Numbered from the stretch's first letter, positions 51,283 through 59,377 are shown. The stretch: DNA of 64,000 bases from Streptomyces sp. P3 (GCF_003032475.1 NZ_CP028369.1:8556001-8620000); one strand, 5' to 3'. Numbers and translations are program-made. Notes: a model not told the origin generated them from the letters alone.

Positions 51283-52098
51283 ATGACCCGCACCGGACGC
51301 AAGGGAAACCACCGGAGCAAGAAGAAGCGCATAGGCCTCATACTGGCCCCGGTGGCGGCCGTCGCGGTGGCCGTTCCGCTGATGAACCAGGCGGGTGCCG
51401 CGACCCCCTCCGAGGTGTCCAAGGACTGTGCGCAGGACTCCTCCAAGCTGGAGAACTGTGAATTCGTCGATGTCCAGTTCAAGAGGGACAACCTGGGACC
51501 GAACAAACGCGTTTCCACGGTGACGGACAACTGTGGATCCGCATCCGACGCCACGAAGAACTTCAGCGTGTCCGCCTCGGTGACGAGGTCCATCACCCTG
51601 GAGGACGGGTTCACCGCCTCAGCCGACTCGAAGCTGGGAAACTCGTTCTTTGAGATCGGCGCCAAGTTCAACACGACGGAATACAAGATCCAGCGCGACG
51701 ACAAGACGGTAGGGTTCGACTTCTCCAGGACCGACACCGTGAAGGCCGGCCACATCGCTTTCTTCATGTGGTCGGACAAGCGCACCGATGTCAGCGGCTA
51801 CCTCAAGGCCACCTACCAGGACGCACAGGACGGCCAGAAGGTGTTCTTCTCCCCCAAGGAGGGGGGCACGAGCGTGCACGTGTTCTATCCGCAACTCCTG
51901 GACGGCGGCACCCCCGACGGCCGGCTCTGGCTGCGCAACGTGAAGTGCGAAACCCCGCAGGCGAGCGAGCTCCAGAACGCGTCGGACGGCGCCGGGGAGC
52001 GCCCCGGATCCGATGCCGGAACGCAACCCGGATTCCAAGAGGGCGGCCCCGACGTAATCGACGTCGAAATCCCTCTCTCGCAGGTTGTCACACCCTAG
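51283..52098 (+). CDS. Secreted protein, aerolysin/ETX-MTX2-like pattern (paralogue 2)
   Basis: A 271-residue exported protein; the basic N-region (RKGNHRSKKKRIG) and hydrophobic core end at MNQAGAA. Four Cys recur in the same order as in its neighbour (KDCAQD, ENCEFV, DNCGSA, VKCETP). The middle is a series of amphipathic strands, NFSVSASVTRSITLEDGFTA, IGAKFNTTEYKIQRDD, TDTVKAGHIAFFMWSDKRTD, VSGYLKATYQD, a pattern like the stem and cap of aerolysin-type proteins. It lies 64 bases after paralogue 1, with AAGGAGACGC before the ATG, and is closed by a terminator; the two may act as a pair. Function is inferred. Confidence 0.7.
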   Translation: MTRTGRKGNHRSKKKRIGLILAPVAAVAVAVPLMNQAGAATPSEVSKDCAQDSSKLENCEFVDVQFKRDNLGPNKRVSTVTDNCGSASDATKNFSVSASVTRSITLEDGFTASADSKLGNSFFEIGAKFNTTEYKIQRDDKTVGFDFSRTDTVKAGHIAFFMWSDKRTDVSGYLKATYQDAQDGQKVFFSPKEGGTSVHVFYPQLLDGGTPDGRLWLRNVKCETPQASELQNASDGAGERPGSDAGTQPGFQEGGPDVIDVEIPLSQVVTP

Positions 52099-52179
52099 CT
52101 CCGCAGCGATTCTCGCGATATCCCGCGCGACCGGCGAGAGCGCCGGCCGGATCAGAGGCGGCGACCGGTCGCGTCATCG

Positions 52180-52218
52180 GAACGAGCCCTCGTGTGGATC
52201 CCGCGCGGGGGCTCGTTC
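52180..52218 (+). terminator. Terminator after the secreted pair
   Basis: GAACGAGCCC (52180-52189) and GGGCTCGTTC (52209-52218) form a 10-bp perfect stem. It is 80 bases after the stop and also faces the convergent LuxR gene. Confidence 0.6.
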
Positions 52219-52245
52219 TCCGTTCCCCTACGCGAACCAGGGAAC

Positions 52246-52878
52246 TCAGGCCCGGACGGCAGGGGTGGCCCCCAACCACGTCAGGACCGCTTCGGTGCTC
52301 CCCCGGACCTCCAGCTTGGCGTACACGTTGCTGAGGTTGTTGCGGACGGTCTTCTCGCTCAGCTGTAAGCGCAGAGCGATCTCCTGCACGCCCAAGCCGG
52401 TCGACAGCAGCTCCATGATCTGCCGCTCGCGCGGCGAGAGCAGCTCCCGCAGCCGTTCCATCGCCTCCCCGGCGGTGGACAGCCGCCGGGCCGCCTCCTG
52501 GAGTGCGGCACAGGCCGCCGGGGAGAGGTAGGTGTGTCCGACGGTGGCGCCCACGACGGCGGAGGAGAGCATGCAGGTGCAGTAGTCGCCCTCGACGAGA
52601 TAGCCCGCGCCGCCGCGGAACACCTCGACGATGACTTCGGTGTCCCGGCACGGGCTGATCACGATCACGGGGATGTCGGTGGTGAGCAGTTCCCGTAAGG
52701 CCGTGGAGGGGTCCTCGCGGTAGAGGATCGCCACGTCCGTCGCCTCGCGCGCCCCCCGCGGCTCCGTCAGGGGCACCACCCGTCCGACATACGGGTCGTC
52801 CGGGGCAGGCCAGTGGGGGTGCGGCCAGGCGCCCTCGGGGCAGGCGAGAGCGACGGTGAGTTTCCGGGAAGTGCGCAC
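52246..52878 (-). CDS. LuxR/NarL-type regulator with atypical receiver
   Basis: A 210-residue protein. The C-terminal HTH is standard: LLSPRERQIMELLSTGLGVQ, EIALRLQLSEKTVRNNLSNV, YAKLEVRGSTEAV. The N-terminal half has the layout of a receiver (ATDVAILYRED, IPVIVISPCRDTEVIVEVFR, GGAGYLVEG) but the phospho-accepting Asp of the DVVLLDL-type strand is missing, so it is probably not phosphorylated. It also contains a CTC motif. GTG 52878 has GGAAGG about ten bases upstream. It converges on the secreted-pair unit and might control it. Confidence 0.82.
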   Translation of the reverse strand: MRTSRKLTVALACPEGAWPHPHWPAPDDPYVGRVVPLTEPRGAREATDVAILYREDPSTALRELLTTDIPVIVISPCRDTEVIVEVFRGGAGYLVEGDYCTCMLSSAVVGATVGHTYLSPAACAALQEAARRLSTAGEAMERLRELLSPRERQIMELLSTGLGVQEIALRLQLSEKTVRNNLSNVYAKLEVRGSTEAVLTWLGATPAVRA

Positions 52879-53189
52879 GTCGTCGTGTCCTTCCGCCGAA
52901 GCCGTACGGGCGTACGTCTACGTCAGTACGTCGGTGCATACGGCGATCGGCGTGAAGATGTTCAATTCTTCAAGAAGTGCTGCGTGCCGGGGCCTGTTAC
53001 CGGAGCGGTTCCACTCCTGGCAGGTGGTCGCCGGCTTCCTTCCCGAGGCCCACCGAGGCGGTGACCCGCAGTGCTGCCTTCATCAGCCGGGCCGCCGACG
53101 GGAACGTCGACGGTGTCGCGCCGGCGGGGCTAGGTCGCCTCTCCCACGCGAGAACGTGGAGGAGTCCGACGCCGTGGCCGGTCGCCGGC
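52879..53189. other. Intergenic region between two minus-strand regulators
   Basis: No gene is seen. At about 52904-52935 TACG recurs five times (GTACGGGCGTACGTCTACGT and on), including the palindrome CGTACG, directly upstream of the LuxR gene, and may be a regulator site. Confidence 0.4.
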
Positions 53190-54356
53190 TCACCGTGGCA
53201 GGATCCGCAGCGCGTGCAGAGCCGCGCCCAGGTCGGCCAGTGTCCTGGGTTCGGAGAGCGAGCGGCCGGTCAGCTTCTCGACGCGGCGCAACCGATAGCG
53301 CACGGTGTTGGGATGGACGAAGAGCAGCTCGGCCGCCTCGGAGGCGACGCCCCCCGCGGCGAACCAGTGCCCCAGGGTCTCCAGCAGCCGCGCCCGCTCG
53401 GCTGTCGGCAGGTCCAGGACCGGCCTGAGGACGACCTCCACCAGGCGGGTCGCCTCCGCGGGCGCCGCGGCGACCAGCATGGCCAGGGGGCTGTCGTCGA
53501 AGCGGGCCACCCCGGGCCCGTCGCCCGGCAGCCCGGCCAGCGCCAGCCGGGCGAACCGCAGTGCCTGCGGAGTTTCCCGCAGCGAGTCGAAGCGCGGACT
53601 GACCCCCACCCGGGCGCGGCTTCGGCGCAGCGCCGGCAGACTCACCGTCTCCGCGTCCCGGTGCAGGAGGGAGACCAGCCCGATCTGCTGGTCGGGCAAC
53701 AGCCGCCAGGCCGAGGGCACCTGGACCCGGCGCAGCGCCGCCTCGATGCCGGGCAGTGGCTCCTCGCCCGGGTCCGGCACGGATGCGGCGACGACCGCGT
53801 ACGGGCCCCGCTCGGGCAGGCCGAGCTGCCGGGCCGCCTCCCACAGCGTCGTACGGTCGGCGAGCGCGCCCGTGAACAGCGCCTCGACCAGCGCCGAACG
53901 GCGCGCCTCGCGGCGCAGCGCCAACTCCGCGCTGGTCTCCCGGTAGGCGGCCGCCACCGCCTCGGCGTAGCGGCCGAACAGCGCCCAGACCCGCGACGAT
54001 CCGGCCACCAGATCAGCGTCCGTGACCTCGGGATGCCTGTGGGCCTCCTCGACCAACTGCGACCAGAGGTACTCGAAGCCGACCCGGTAGGCGTGCAGTG
54101 TGTCGGCCAGGGGTACGCCCTGCTCGGCGCGCAGGCGCCCGGTCTCCTGCGCGGGCCGCACGTCGGGCTCCGCCCCGGAGGCGAAATGCCTCAGCACCAG
54201 GTCGGCGTTGCTGTCACAGGAATCCCGCAGCGAGGCGAAGGGTGTGAGCGAGTCGTCCGTGTAGGACTCGACCTCCGCGCGGATGCGCTGAGCCATCCGC
54301 TCACCCAGTTGAGGAAGGCGTTCGCGCAGGGCGGCACCCACACCTGACAGATCCAT
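53190..54356 (-). CDS. PucR/CdaR family helix-turn-helix regulator
   Basis: A 388-residue regulator. The N-terminal RsbRD-like helical region (LRERLPQLGERMAQRIRAEV) is followed by a GGDEF-like PucR middle domain (RARVGVSPRFDSLRETPQA) and the C-terminal PucR HTH (EAAELLFVHPNTVRYRLRRV then EKLTGRSL). It is divergent from an acyl-CoA ligase gene that starts 160 bases away and likely regulates it. TACGCT six bases before the ATG suggests a leaderless mRNA. Confidence 0.85.
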   Translation of the reverse strand: MDLSGVGAALRERLPQLGERMAQRIRAEVESYTDDSLTPFASLRDSCDSNADLVLRHFASGAEPDVRPAQETGRLRAEQGVPLADTLHAYRVGFEYLWSQLVEEAHRHPEVTDADLVAGSSRVWALFGRYAEAVAAAYRETSAELALRREARRSALVEALFTGALADRTTLWEAARQLGLPERGPYAVVAASVPDPGEEPLPGIEAALRRVQVPSAWRLLPDQQIGLVSLLHRDAETVSLPALRRSRARVGVSPRFDSLRETPQALRFARLALAGLPGDGPGVARFDDSPLAMLVAAAPAEATRLVEVVLRPVLDLPTAERARLLETLGHWFAAGGVASEAAELLFVHPNTVRYRLRRVEKLTGRSLSEPRTLADLGAALHALRILPR

Positions 54357-54362
54357 CCTCGC

Positions 54363-54368
54363 AGCGTA
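54363..54368 (-). promoter_or_regulatory. -10 element for a leaderless mRNA (PucR gene)
   Basis: On the minus strand TACGCT is followed by six bases and the ATG at 54356. Confidence 0.4.
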
Positions 54369-54515
54369 CGACGTCCTGTTTGTGCTGCGGAACAATCCCG
54401 GCACGCGCCCGCTGTCCGCGCCGCCATGGACGGCCGAAAACGCGGACGCCACCATGCGATGAGCGTCGGAGGCGAACCTGGCCGGCGCCATGGAGCATGT
54501 GTGCAAGGAGGCATC

Positions 54516-56009
54516 ATGGCCAATCTGGCGGAATTCCTGGCGGAGACGGCACGTCGGCAGCCCGAGAGCCCGGCACTGCGGCTGGGCACGGTGACCACCA
54601 CCTACGCCGAACTGGACCGGCTGAGCGCGCAGGCCGCCGCGCTGCTGCGGGCCGAGGGCCTTCGTACCGGCGACCGTGTCGCGCTGATGCTGCCGAATGT
54701 GCCTGAGTTCGTCGTCCTGTACTACGGCATCCTGCGCGCCGGTGGGATCGTGGTGCCGATGAATCCGCTGCTCAAGTCCCGGGAGACCGACTACCACCTG
54801 CGGGACTCCGGTGCCGTGCTGCTCTGGGAGTGGCACGCCGCGCCCGGCCAGGGCGCCGAGGGAGCGGCCGCCGCCGGGGTGCGGCACAGTCCGGTCGAGC
54901 CCGCAGCCTTCGCGGACCTGCTCGCGCGGCACGAGCCGCAGTACGAGGTCGCCGCCGCGGCCGACGACGACGTCGCTGTGCTGCTCTACACCTCCGGTAC
55001 CACCGGCCGGCCCAAGGGCGCTGCGCTCACTCACGGCGGGCTGCGCCACAACACCGAGGTCAGCGCCGTACACGTGGAGCAGCTCACCGCCGACGATGTC
55101 ATCGTCGGCTGCCTGCCGCTGTTCCACATCTTCGGGCAGACCTGCACGATGAACACCGCCGTGTTCAGTGGCGCCTCGCTCACCATCGTTCCCCGCTTCG
55201 ATCCGCAAACAGTGCTCGACGCCATCGCCCGCGACCGGGCCACCGTCTTCGAGGGCGTGCCCACCATGTACGCGGCGCTGCTTCAGCATCCGGGCGCCGG
55301 CGAGGCCGACCTGTCCACCCTGCGTATGTGCATCTCGGGCGGCGCATCCCTGCCGGTGGAGATCCTGCACGCCTTCGAACGGCGCTTCGGCTGCATGGTG
55401 CTGGAGGGCTTCGGCATGTCCGAGACCAGCCCGGTCGTCTCCTTCAACCACCCCGACCGCCCGCGCAAAGCCGGATCCATCGGCACTCCGATCCGCGACG
55501 TCGAGGTACGACTGCTCGACGACGCCGGCCTGGAGGCGGCACCGGGTGAGGTCGGCGAACTGGTGGTGCGCGGACCGAACCTGATGAAGGGCTACTGGAA
55601 CCGCCCGGAAGAGACCGCCGCCGCCATCCCCGACGGCTGGCTGCGCACCGGCGACCTGGCCCGGCAGGACGAGGACGGCTACCTCTACATCGTCGACCGC
55701 AAGAAGGACCTCATCATCCGCGGCGGCTACAACGTCTATCCGCGCGAGATCGAGGAAGTCCTGCACGAGCATCCCGCCGTCGCCCTCGCCGCCGTCCTCG
55801 GCCTGCCCGACGAGCGCCTCGGCGAGGAGGTGGCGGCAGCGGTCGTCCTCAGGCCGGGGGCCGGGACGACCGTCGAAGAACTCCAGGAGTTCGTCCGCGA
55901 GCGGGTGGCCGCCTACAAGTACCCGCGCCGCGTCTGGCTGGCTGACGCTCTGCCGATGGGCCCGAGCGGCAAGATCCTGAAGCGCGAGATCACGGCACCG
56001 TCGTGCTGA
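54516..56009 (+). CDS. Long-chain-fatty-acid-type CoA ligase (AMP-forming)
   Basis: A 497-residue ANL-superfamily enzyme. All core motifs are present: AVLLYTSGTTGRPKGAALTH (P-loop), EGFGMSETSPVVSFNHP, GWLRTGDLARQDEDGYLYIV, DRKKDLIIRGGYNVYPREIE and the catalytic Lys in MGPSGKILKREI. It activates a carboxylate with ATP and loads it on CoA. AAGGAGG is five bases before ATG 54516. Divergent from the PucR regulator; the SDR downstream is on the other strand. Confidence 0.9.
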   Translation: MANLAEFLAETARRQPESPALRLGTVTTTYAELDRLSAQAAALLRAEGLRTGDRVALMLPNVPEFVVLYYGILRAGGIVVPMNPLLKSRETDYHLRDSGAVLLWEWHAAPGQGAEGAAAAGVRHSPVEPAAFADLLARHEPQYEVAAAADDDVAVLLYTSGTTGRPKGAALTHGGLRHNTEVSAVHVEQLTADDVIVGCLPLFHIFGQTCTMNTAVFSGASLTIVPRFDPQTVLDAIARDRATVFEGVPTMYAALLQHPGAGEADLSTLRMCISGGASLPVEILHAFERRFGCMVLEGFGMSETSPVVSFNHPDRPRKAGSIGTPIRDVEVRLLDDAGLEAAPGEVGELVVRGPNLMKGYWNRPEETAAAIPDGWLRTGDLARQDEDGYLYIVDRKKDLIIRGGYNVYPREIEEVLHEHPAVALAAVLGLPDERLGEEVAAAVVLRPGAGTTVEELQEFVRERVAAYKYPRRVWLADALPMGPSGKILKREITAPSC

Positions 56010-56124
56010 GCTGAGCATCCCCAACGCCCCGTGCTCACAAGGCCAGTCGGAGATGTGGCAACAGGAATGGATCGCGGCCGTACAGCCGCCTGGCGTTGTC
56101 ATTCGTCGAGCGGTCGGCTCGTCC

Positions 56125-56331
56125 CTACGGAGACGTCCGCCCGATTCCATCGGCACGGGCGCCTGCCGCCCGGATCTCGGCGACCGTGCCGTCGGCGTCG
56201 TTCTGGGATGCGATGACGACGGTGGCGCCCCGGCGGGGGGCCTCGAGGGCGAGGGCGTGCCCGACTCCGTTGCGTCCGTCCGTGACGACCGCGACGGTGT
56301 TGCTCAGTTCAGGCACGGCCGGGTCCTTCAC
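56125..56331 (-). pseudogene. N-terminal fragment of a short-chain dehydrogenase
   Basis: The minus strand reads PELSNTVAVVTDGRNGVGHA, LALEAPRRGATVVIASQNDA, DGTVAEIRAAGARADGI, the first Rossmann unit of an SDR (VAVVTGA..G.G...A...A..GA.VVI). The TGxxxGxG loop has changed to TDGRNGVG and the protein stops after the first alpha/beta units, before Asn, Ser, Tyr and Lys of the active site. The rest of gap 56010-56349 is empty. Confidence 0.7.
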
Positions 56332-56349
56332 CGTGTTCCTGATGTCGGG

Positions 56350-57186
56350 TCAGACGCCGAAGGCGCCGCGGACGACGAAGTCGAAGGCGCGGTCGGGGAG
56401 CAGCCAGCGCAGGAACATGGTGGGGGCGGCCCCGAAGCCGACCCGGTAGCGGGTGCGCGGCCGGCGGGCGTTTGCGATCTTGACGATGGTCTTTCCGATG
56501 ACCGACGGCGCGGAGGTCATGCGGGCGTCCGGCCGTGAGCTTGCGGCGAGCGTCCTGGCGACACCCTCGGCGAGGGTCGAGTACGCGCCCTTGCCGGAGG
56601 TCTCCTTGAGCGTCTCGGCGGCGATGGCGCCCCACTCGGTGCGGATCGAGCCGGGCTCGACGACCACGACGTCGATCCCGAACTGCTTGGTCTCCATGCG
56701 CAGGGCGTCGCTGAGCGCCTCCACGGCGTACTTGCTGGCGTGGTACCAGCCGCCGAGCGGGGTGACGAGCTTGCCGCCCATGGAGCTGATGTTCACGATG
56801 GTGCCGCTGTGCTGGCGGCGCATGTGCGGCAGCACCAGCTGGGTCAGGTGCGCCAGGCCGAAGACGTTGACCTCGATCTGGGCACGCGCCTCGGACAGGG
56901 GGACGTCCTCGAGGGAGCCGTAGGAGCCGTAACCGGCGTTGTTGACCAGGACGTCGATGCGCCCCGACTCGGAGATGATCTGGTCGATGGCCTTGCGGAT
57001 GGAGTCCTCGTCGGTGACGTCGAGGCCGAGGATGTTCACCCCGGCGTCGCGCAGCGCGGTCATCCGCTCGACGCGGCGTGCGGCGCCGTAGACGACGTAG
57101 CCCGCTTCCCGCAGGCGCAGCGCGGCGTCGGCGCCGATTCCGGAGGAGGCGCCGGTGACGAGGGCGACCTTCGTGGTGCTGGACAT
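56350..57186 (-). CDS. Short-chain dehydrogenase/reductase
   Basis: A 278-residue classical SDR. Cofactor motif VALVTGASSGIGADAALRLR, the NNAG motif in VLVNNAGYGSYGSLED, Ser in NISSMGGKLVTPLGG and the YxxxK pair in WYHASKYAVEALS are complete. It oxidises or reduces a small hydroxyl/keto substrate with NAD(P)H. ATG 57186 has GAAGGAA five bases upstream. It lies downstream of a broken SDR and a shared operator with a TetR gene, so that TetR is likely its regulator. Confidence 0.9.
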   Translation of the reverse strand: MSSTTKVALVTGASSGIGADAALRLREAGYVVYGAARRVERMTALRDAGVNILGLDVTDEDSIRKAIDQIISESGRIDVLVNNAGYGSYGSLEDVPLSEARAQIEVNVFGLAHLTQLVLPHMRRQHSGTIVNISSMGGKLVTPLGGWYHASKYAVEALSDALRMETKQFGIDVVVVEPGSIRTEWGAIAAETLKETSGKGAYSTLAEGVARTLAASSRPDARMTSAPSVIGKTIVKIANARRPRTRYRVGFGAAPTMFLRWLLPDRAFDFVVRGAFGV

Positions 57187-57310
57187 GTCGATTCCTTCGC
57201 TTTCCGTGGTTCTTCGGTGTCTCAGCTGTCTCAGCTGTAATCGGGGGTCTTCGGGGCCTGGGGGCTCTTGGACAGGCGCCTTCGACGTACTGAGAGGTGG
57301 GGCCGGGCTC

Positions 57311-57473
57311 AGCGGCCCTCGGTCAGAGCTCGGGAGGTGTCCTGGTGTCCCTCGGCGTGGCCGAGACGCGACATGGCCGCCGCGCCCGAGGGCCGCTTTC
57401 GCGAACTCCTTGCCGAAGCCGCGCCCGTCGCCGAACCAGGTCCTGCGCCCGTGACGAACCACGTCCTGCGCAT
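57311..57473 (-). pseudogene. Broken short-chain dehydrogenase start with internal duplication
   Basis: The minus strand starts MRRTWFVTGAG, as in SDRs of the form MRRTWFITGASRGFG, but then repeats 23-24 bases (AGGAC-TGGTTCG-(TC/GCG)ACGGGCGC) and only afterwards continues, in another frame, with RGFGKEFAKAALGRGGHVAS. The reading frame is lost and the gene ends at TGA near 57311. It lies between the TetR operator and the intact SDR. Confidence 0.65.
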
Positions 57474-57512
57474 GTTGATCTGCCCTTCTTCGCGGCGGGG
57501 TCGGCCTCCGAC

Positions 57513-57550
57513 TGTCATCACACAATGACAAACATGTCATCGAGTGTCAA
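57513..57550. promoter_or_regulatory. TetR operator array and divergent promoters
   Basis: TGTCAT (57513-57518), ATGACA (57525-57530), TGTCAT (57535-57540) and TGTCAA (57545-57550) form alternating inverted repeats (ATGACA-N4-TGTCAT is perfect). On the minus strand the last unit reads TTGACA, followed 17 bases later by CATTGT, a promoter for the SDR side that the repeats overlap. Confidence 0.65.
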
Positions 57551-57564
57551 CTTTGGCCGTGAGT

Positions 57565-57570
57565 GATAAT
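57565..57570 (+). promoter_or_regulatory. -10 element for a leaderless mRNA (TetR gene)
   Basis: GATAAT is followed by eight bases and the GTG at 57579. Confidence 0.4.
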
Positions 57571-57578
57571 CTGAGGCG

Positions 57579-58202
57579 GTGACGACGGAGAAGACGAGGC
57601 CCGGGCTGCGGGAGCGCACGCGGCAGGCGGTGCGGCGCGAGATCACGGAGGCCGCCAACGCCCTGTTCATCGAGCGCGGCTACGAGACGACGACCATCGA
57701 CGACATCGCCGCCGCGGTGGGCATGTCCAAGCGCAGCGTGTTCCGCTACTTCCCCACCAAGGAGGACCTCGTCGTCGGCAAGGTCGACTACCTCGCCGAG
57801 GAAATGCTCCAGGGGCTGCGCGCCCGCCCGGCCGGTGAACCCGTCTGGCAGTCGCTGCGCGCGATCTTCGACCTGCTGGTGCCGCACGTCGACGACCTAG
57901 ACAAGGACTCCGTCGCTGCGCCGATCCAACGGGTCATCTTCAACACGCCGAACCTGCTCGGCAGTTACCTGGAGAAGCAGCAGCAGATGCAGGAGGTGGT
58001 CGTCGCCGCACTGAGCGAACGCGCCGCCGAGACCGGAACCCCCTGCCCGGCCGGAGACCCGACCCTGCGCGCGATCACGGCGGCCGCGTTCGGTTGCCTC
58101 GTCGCGGCCCAGCAGGCATGGCTCGAAAGCGGCTCCAGCGGCACCTTTGCCGATGCCCTGGACATGGCAATGGCAGCCGTCGTCCCGCAGGTTCGGCCGT
58201 AG
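57579..58202 (+). CDS. TetR/AcrR family regulator
   Basis: A 207-residue regulator: RREITEAANALFIERGYETT, TIDDIAAAVGMSKRSVFRYF, PTKEDLVVGKVDYL. The C-terminal domain is an unclassified TetR ligand domain with an LEKQQQMQEVV helix. The stop codon TAG (58200-58202) lies inside the first units of a GCCGTA repeat, so changes in that repeat could not extend the frame except through the other two frames. It probably represses itself and the divergent SDR genes through the TGTCAT array. Confidence 0.88.
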   Translation: MTTEKTRPGLRERTRQAVRREITEAANALFIERGYETTTIDDIAAAVGMSKRSVFRYFPTKEDLVVGKVDYLAEEMLQGLRARPAGEPVWQSLRAIFDLLVPHVDDLDKDSVAAPIQRVIFNTPNLLGSYLEKQQQMQEVVVAALSERAAETGTPCPAGDPTLRAITAAAFGCLVAAQQAWLESGSSGTFADALDMAMAAVVPQVRP

Positions 58203-58249
58203 CCGTAGCCGTAGCCGTAGCCGTAGCCGTAGCCGTAGCCGTAGCCGTA
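58196..58249. repeat. Hexanucleotide repeat GCCGTA, nine copies
   Basis: Nine perfect units in a row, starting in the last codons of the TetR gene and continuing past its stop. Confidence 0.95.
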
Positions 58250-58350
58250 GGCGACACGTCCGTCGCCCTGGACCTGGTCGGCCGGAGATCGCCGCCTGTC
58301 CCGAATCGGCGGGTACTCGATCATGCCCTGAAAGGGCCCCTGATCATGCA

Positions 58351-58386
58351 CACCGACACCGACACCGGCACCGGCACCGACATCGG
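58351..58386. repeat. Hexanucleotide repeat CACCGR, six imperfect copies
   Basis: CACCGA, CACCGA, CACCGG, CACCGG, CACCGA, CATCGG. With the GCCGTA array and a further GTCGCCCACGCC duplication near 58418-58441, it fills the 468-base gap 58203-58670, in which I see no gene. Confidence 0.8.
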
Positions 58387-58670
58387 CGCGGTTCGCGGCC
58401 TCGCCATCGCCCCGGCCGTCGCCCACGCCGTCGCCCACGCCTTCGGCTCACGCGCCTTCGTCCTGTTGCGGGAACCGGATTGGCGGTCCGCTCGGGGATC
58501 TCATGCCGCAAGCGGTTACGACGACGCGGACGACGGGAAGCGTCATCACCTCGCGCCGGACGCGGGACGATCACACTGAGCCATGGTCGGCCGAACTGTC
58601 GTTTTCGGGACCGGCCTCTTGGCTGCTGCCATGGTCGGGAGTCGACGTGACGGAGGCCGGGCTTCGTCCC

Positions 58671-59297
58671 TCAGGCCGCTCCTGCGGGTGAGTCGGTCTG
58701 CCGCTGGCCGGAGGCTTCATGCTCGACGTCCAGCAGTGCGAGAGCGTTGTGGATGCCCTGCTCGAGGAGTTCATCGGAGAGGTGCGTGTCGGCGAGGGCT
58801 CGGGAGAGCTGCAGCGTCCCGGCCATCATGGCGTAGGCGCTGAGCGTCCTGGTGCGGACCGACGCCGGATCGTCCGGTGCCAGGCGGGCGGCGATGCCGT
58901 CGGTGACCATCAGTACGCCGTCGGTGTAGGCCTGTTTGGTCGGGTCCGTGCAGCGTCCTATCTCGTCCAGCAGGGCGGCGGAAGGGCAACCGTCATCGGT
59001 GCTCTCTCGATGCCGGGCGGACAGATACCATCGCACGATCTGTTCGACCCCGGCGCGACCGGGTGCCGCGTGCGCGACGATGTTCGCGTTCTGTGCCCGC
59101 AGTTGGTCGGCGACCGCGGTGGCCACGAGGTCGTCCTTGGATGCGAAGTGCGCATAGAAGGCGCCGTTGGTCAGGCCCGCCTCCTTCATGAGTGCCGAGA
59201 TGCCCGAACCGTCGATGCCGTCACGCTTGAACCGGCGTCCCGCCGCCTCGATGATCCGCCGCCTGGTCGCCTGCTTGTGCTCACTCCTGTATCGCAT
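58671..59297 (-). CDS. TetR/AcrR family regulator (paralogue A)
   Basis: A 208-residue regulator with HTH RRIIEAAGRRFKRDGIDGSG, ISALMKEAGLTNGAFYAHFA, SKDDLVATAVADQL. The second half has DGCPSAALLDEIGRCTDPTK, a signature of the TetR subgroup related to AcrR-type repressors. It is clearly paralogous to the regulator at 61409-61981. GAAGGGG is six bases before ATG 59297. It flanks the alpha/beta hydrolase on the left. Confidence 0.88.
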   Translation of the reverse strand: MRYRSEHKQATRRRIIEAAGRRFKRDGIDGSGISALMKEAGLTNGAFYAHFASKDDLVATAVADQLRAQNANIVAHAAPGRAGVEQIVRWYLSARHRESTDDGCPSAALLDEIGRCTDPTKQAYTDGVLMVTDGIAARLAPDDPASVRTRTLSAYAMMAGTLQLSRALADTHLSDELLEQGIHNALALLDVEHEASGQRQTDSPAGAA

Positions 59298-59349
59298 TCG
59301 TGCCCCTTCACTCGCCGGAAGAGCCGCTCGTCCTCGGGTCGACGTCTCC

Positions 59350-59377
59350 ACTATATTGTATTGTGAACGTAATTCAA
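59350..59377 (-). promoter_or_regulatory. Promoter of TetR paralogue A
   Basis: On the minus strand TTGAAT (59377-59372), a 16-base spacer and TATAGT (59355-59350) resemble a vegetative promoter in an AT-rich patch. Confidence 0.5.

Noticed and set aside
53190..56156. A 988-codon minus-strand frame covering the PucR gene and the strand opposite the acyl-CoA ligase
   Set aside because: The part before 54356 is antisense to a ligase with all its motifs and shows no family likeness; only the PucR section is real.
58196..58386. Possible CRISPR array
   Set aside because: The units are contiguous hexanucleotides without spacers; they are microsatellites.
58346..58579. A 78-codon frame beginning MHTDTDTGTGTDIG
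   Set aside because: The start is produced by the hexanucleotide repeat and the rest resembles no protein; no ribosome-binding site.
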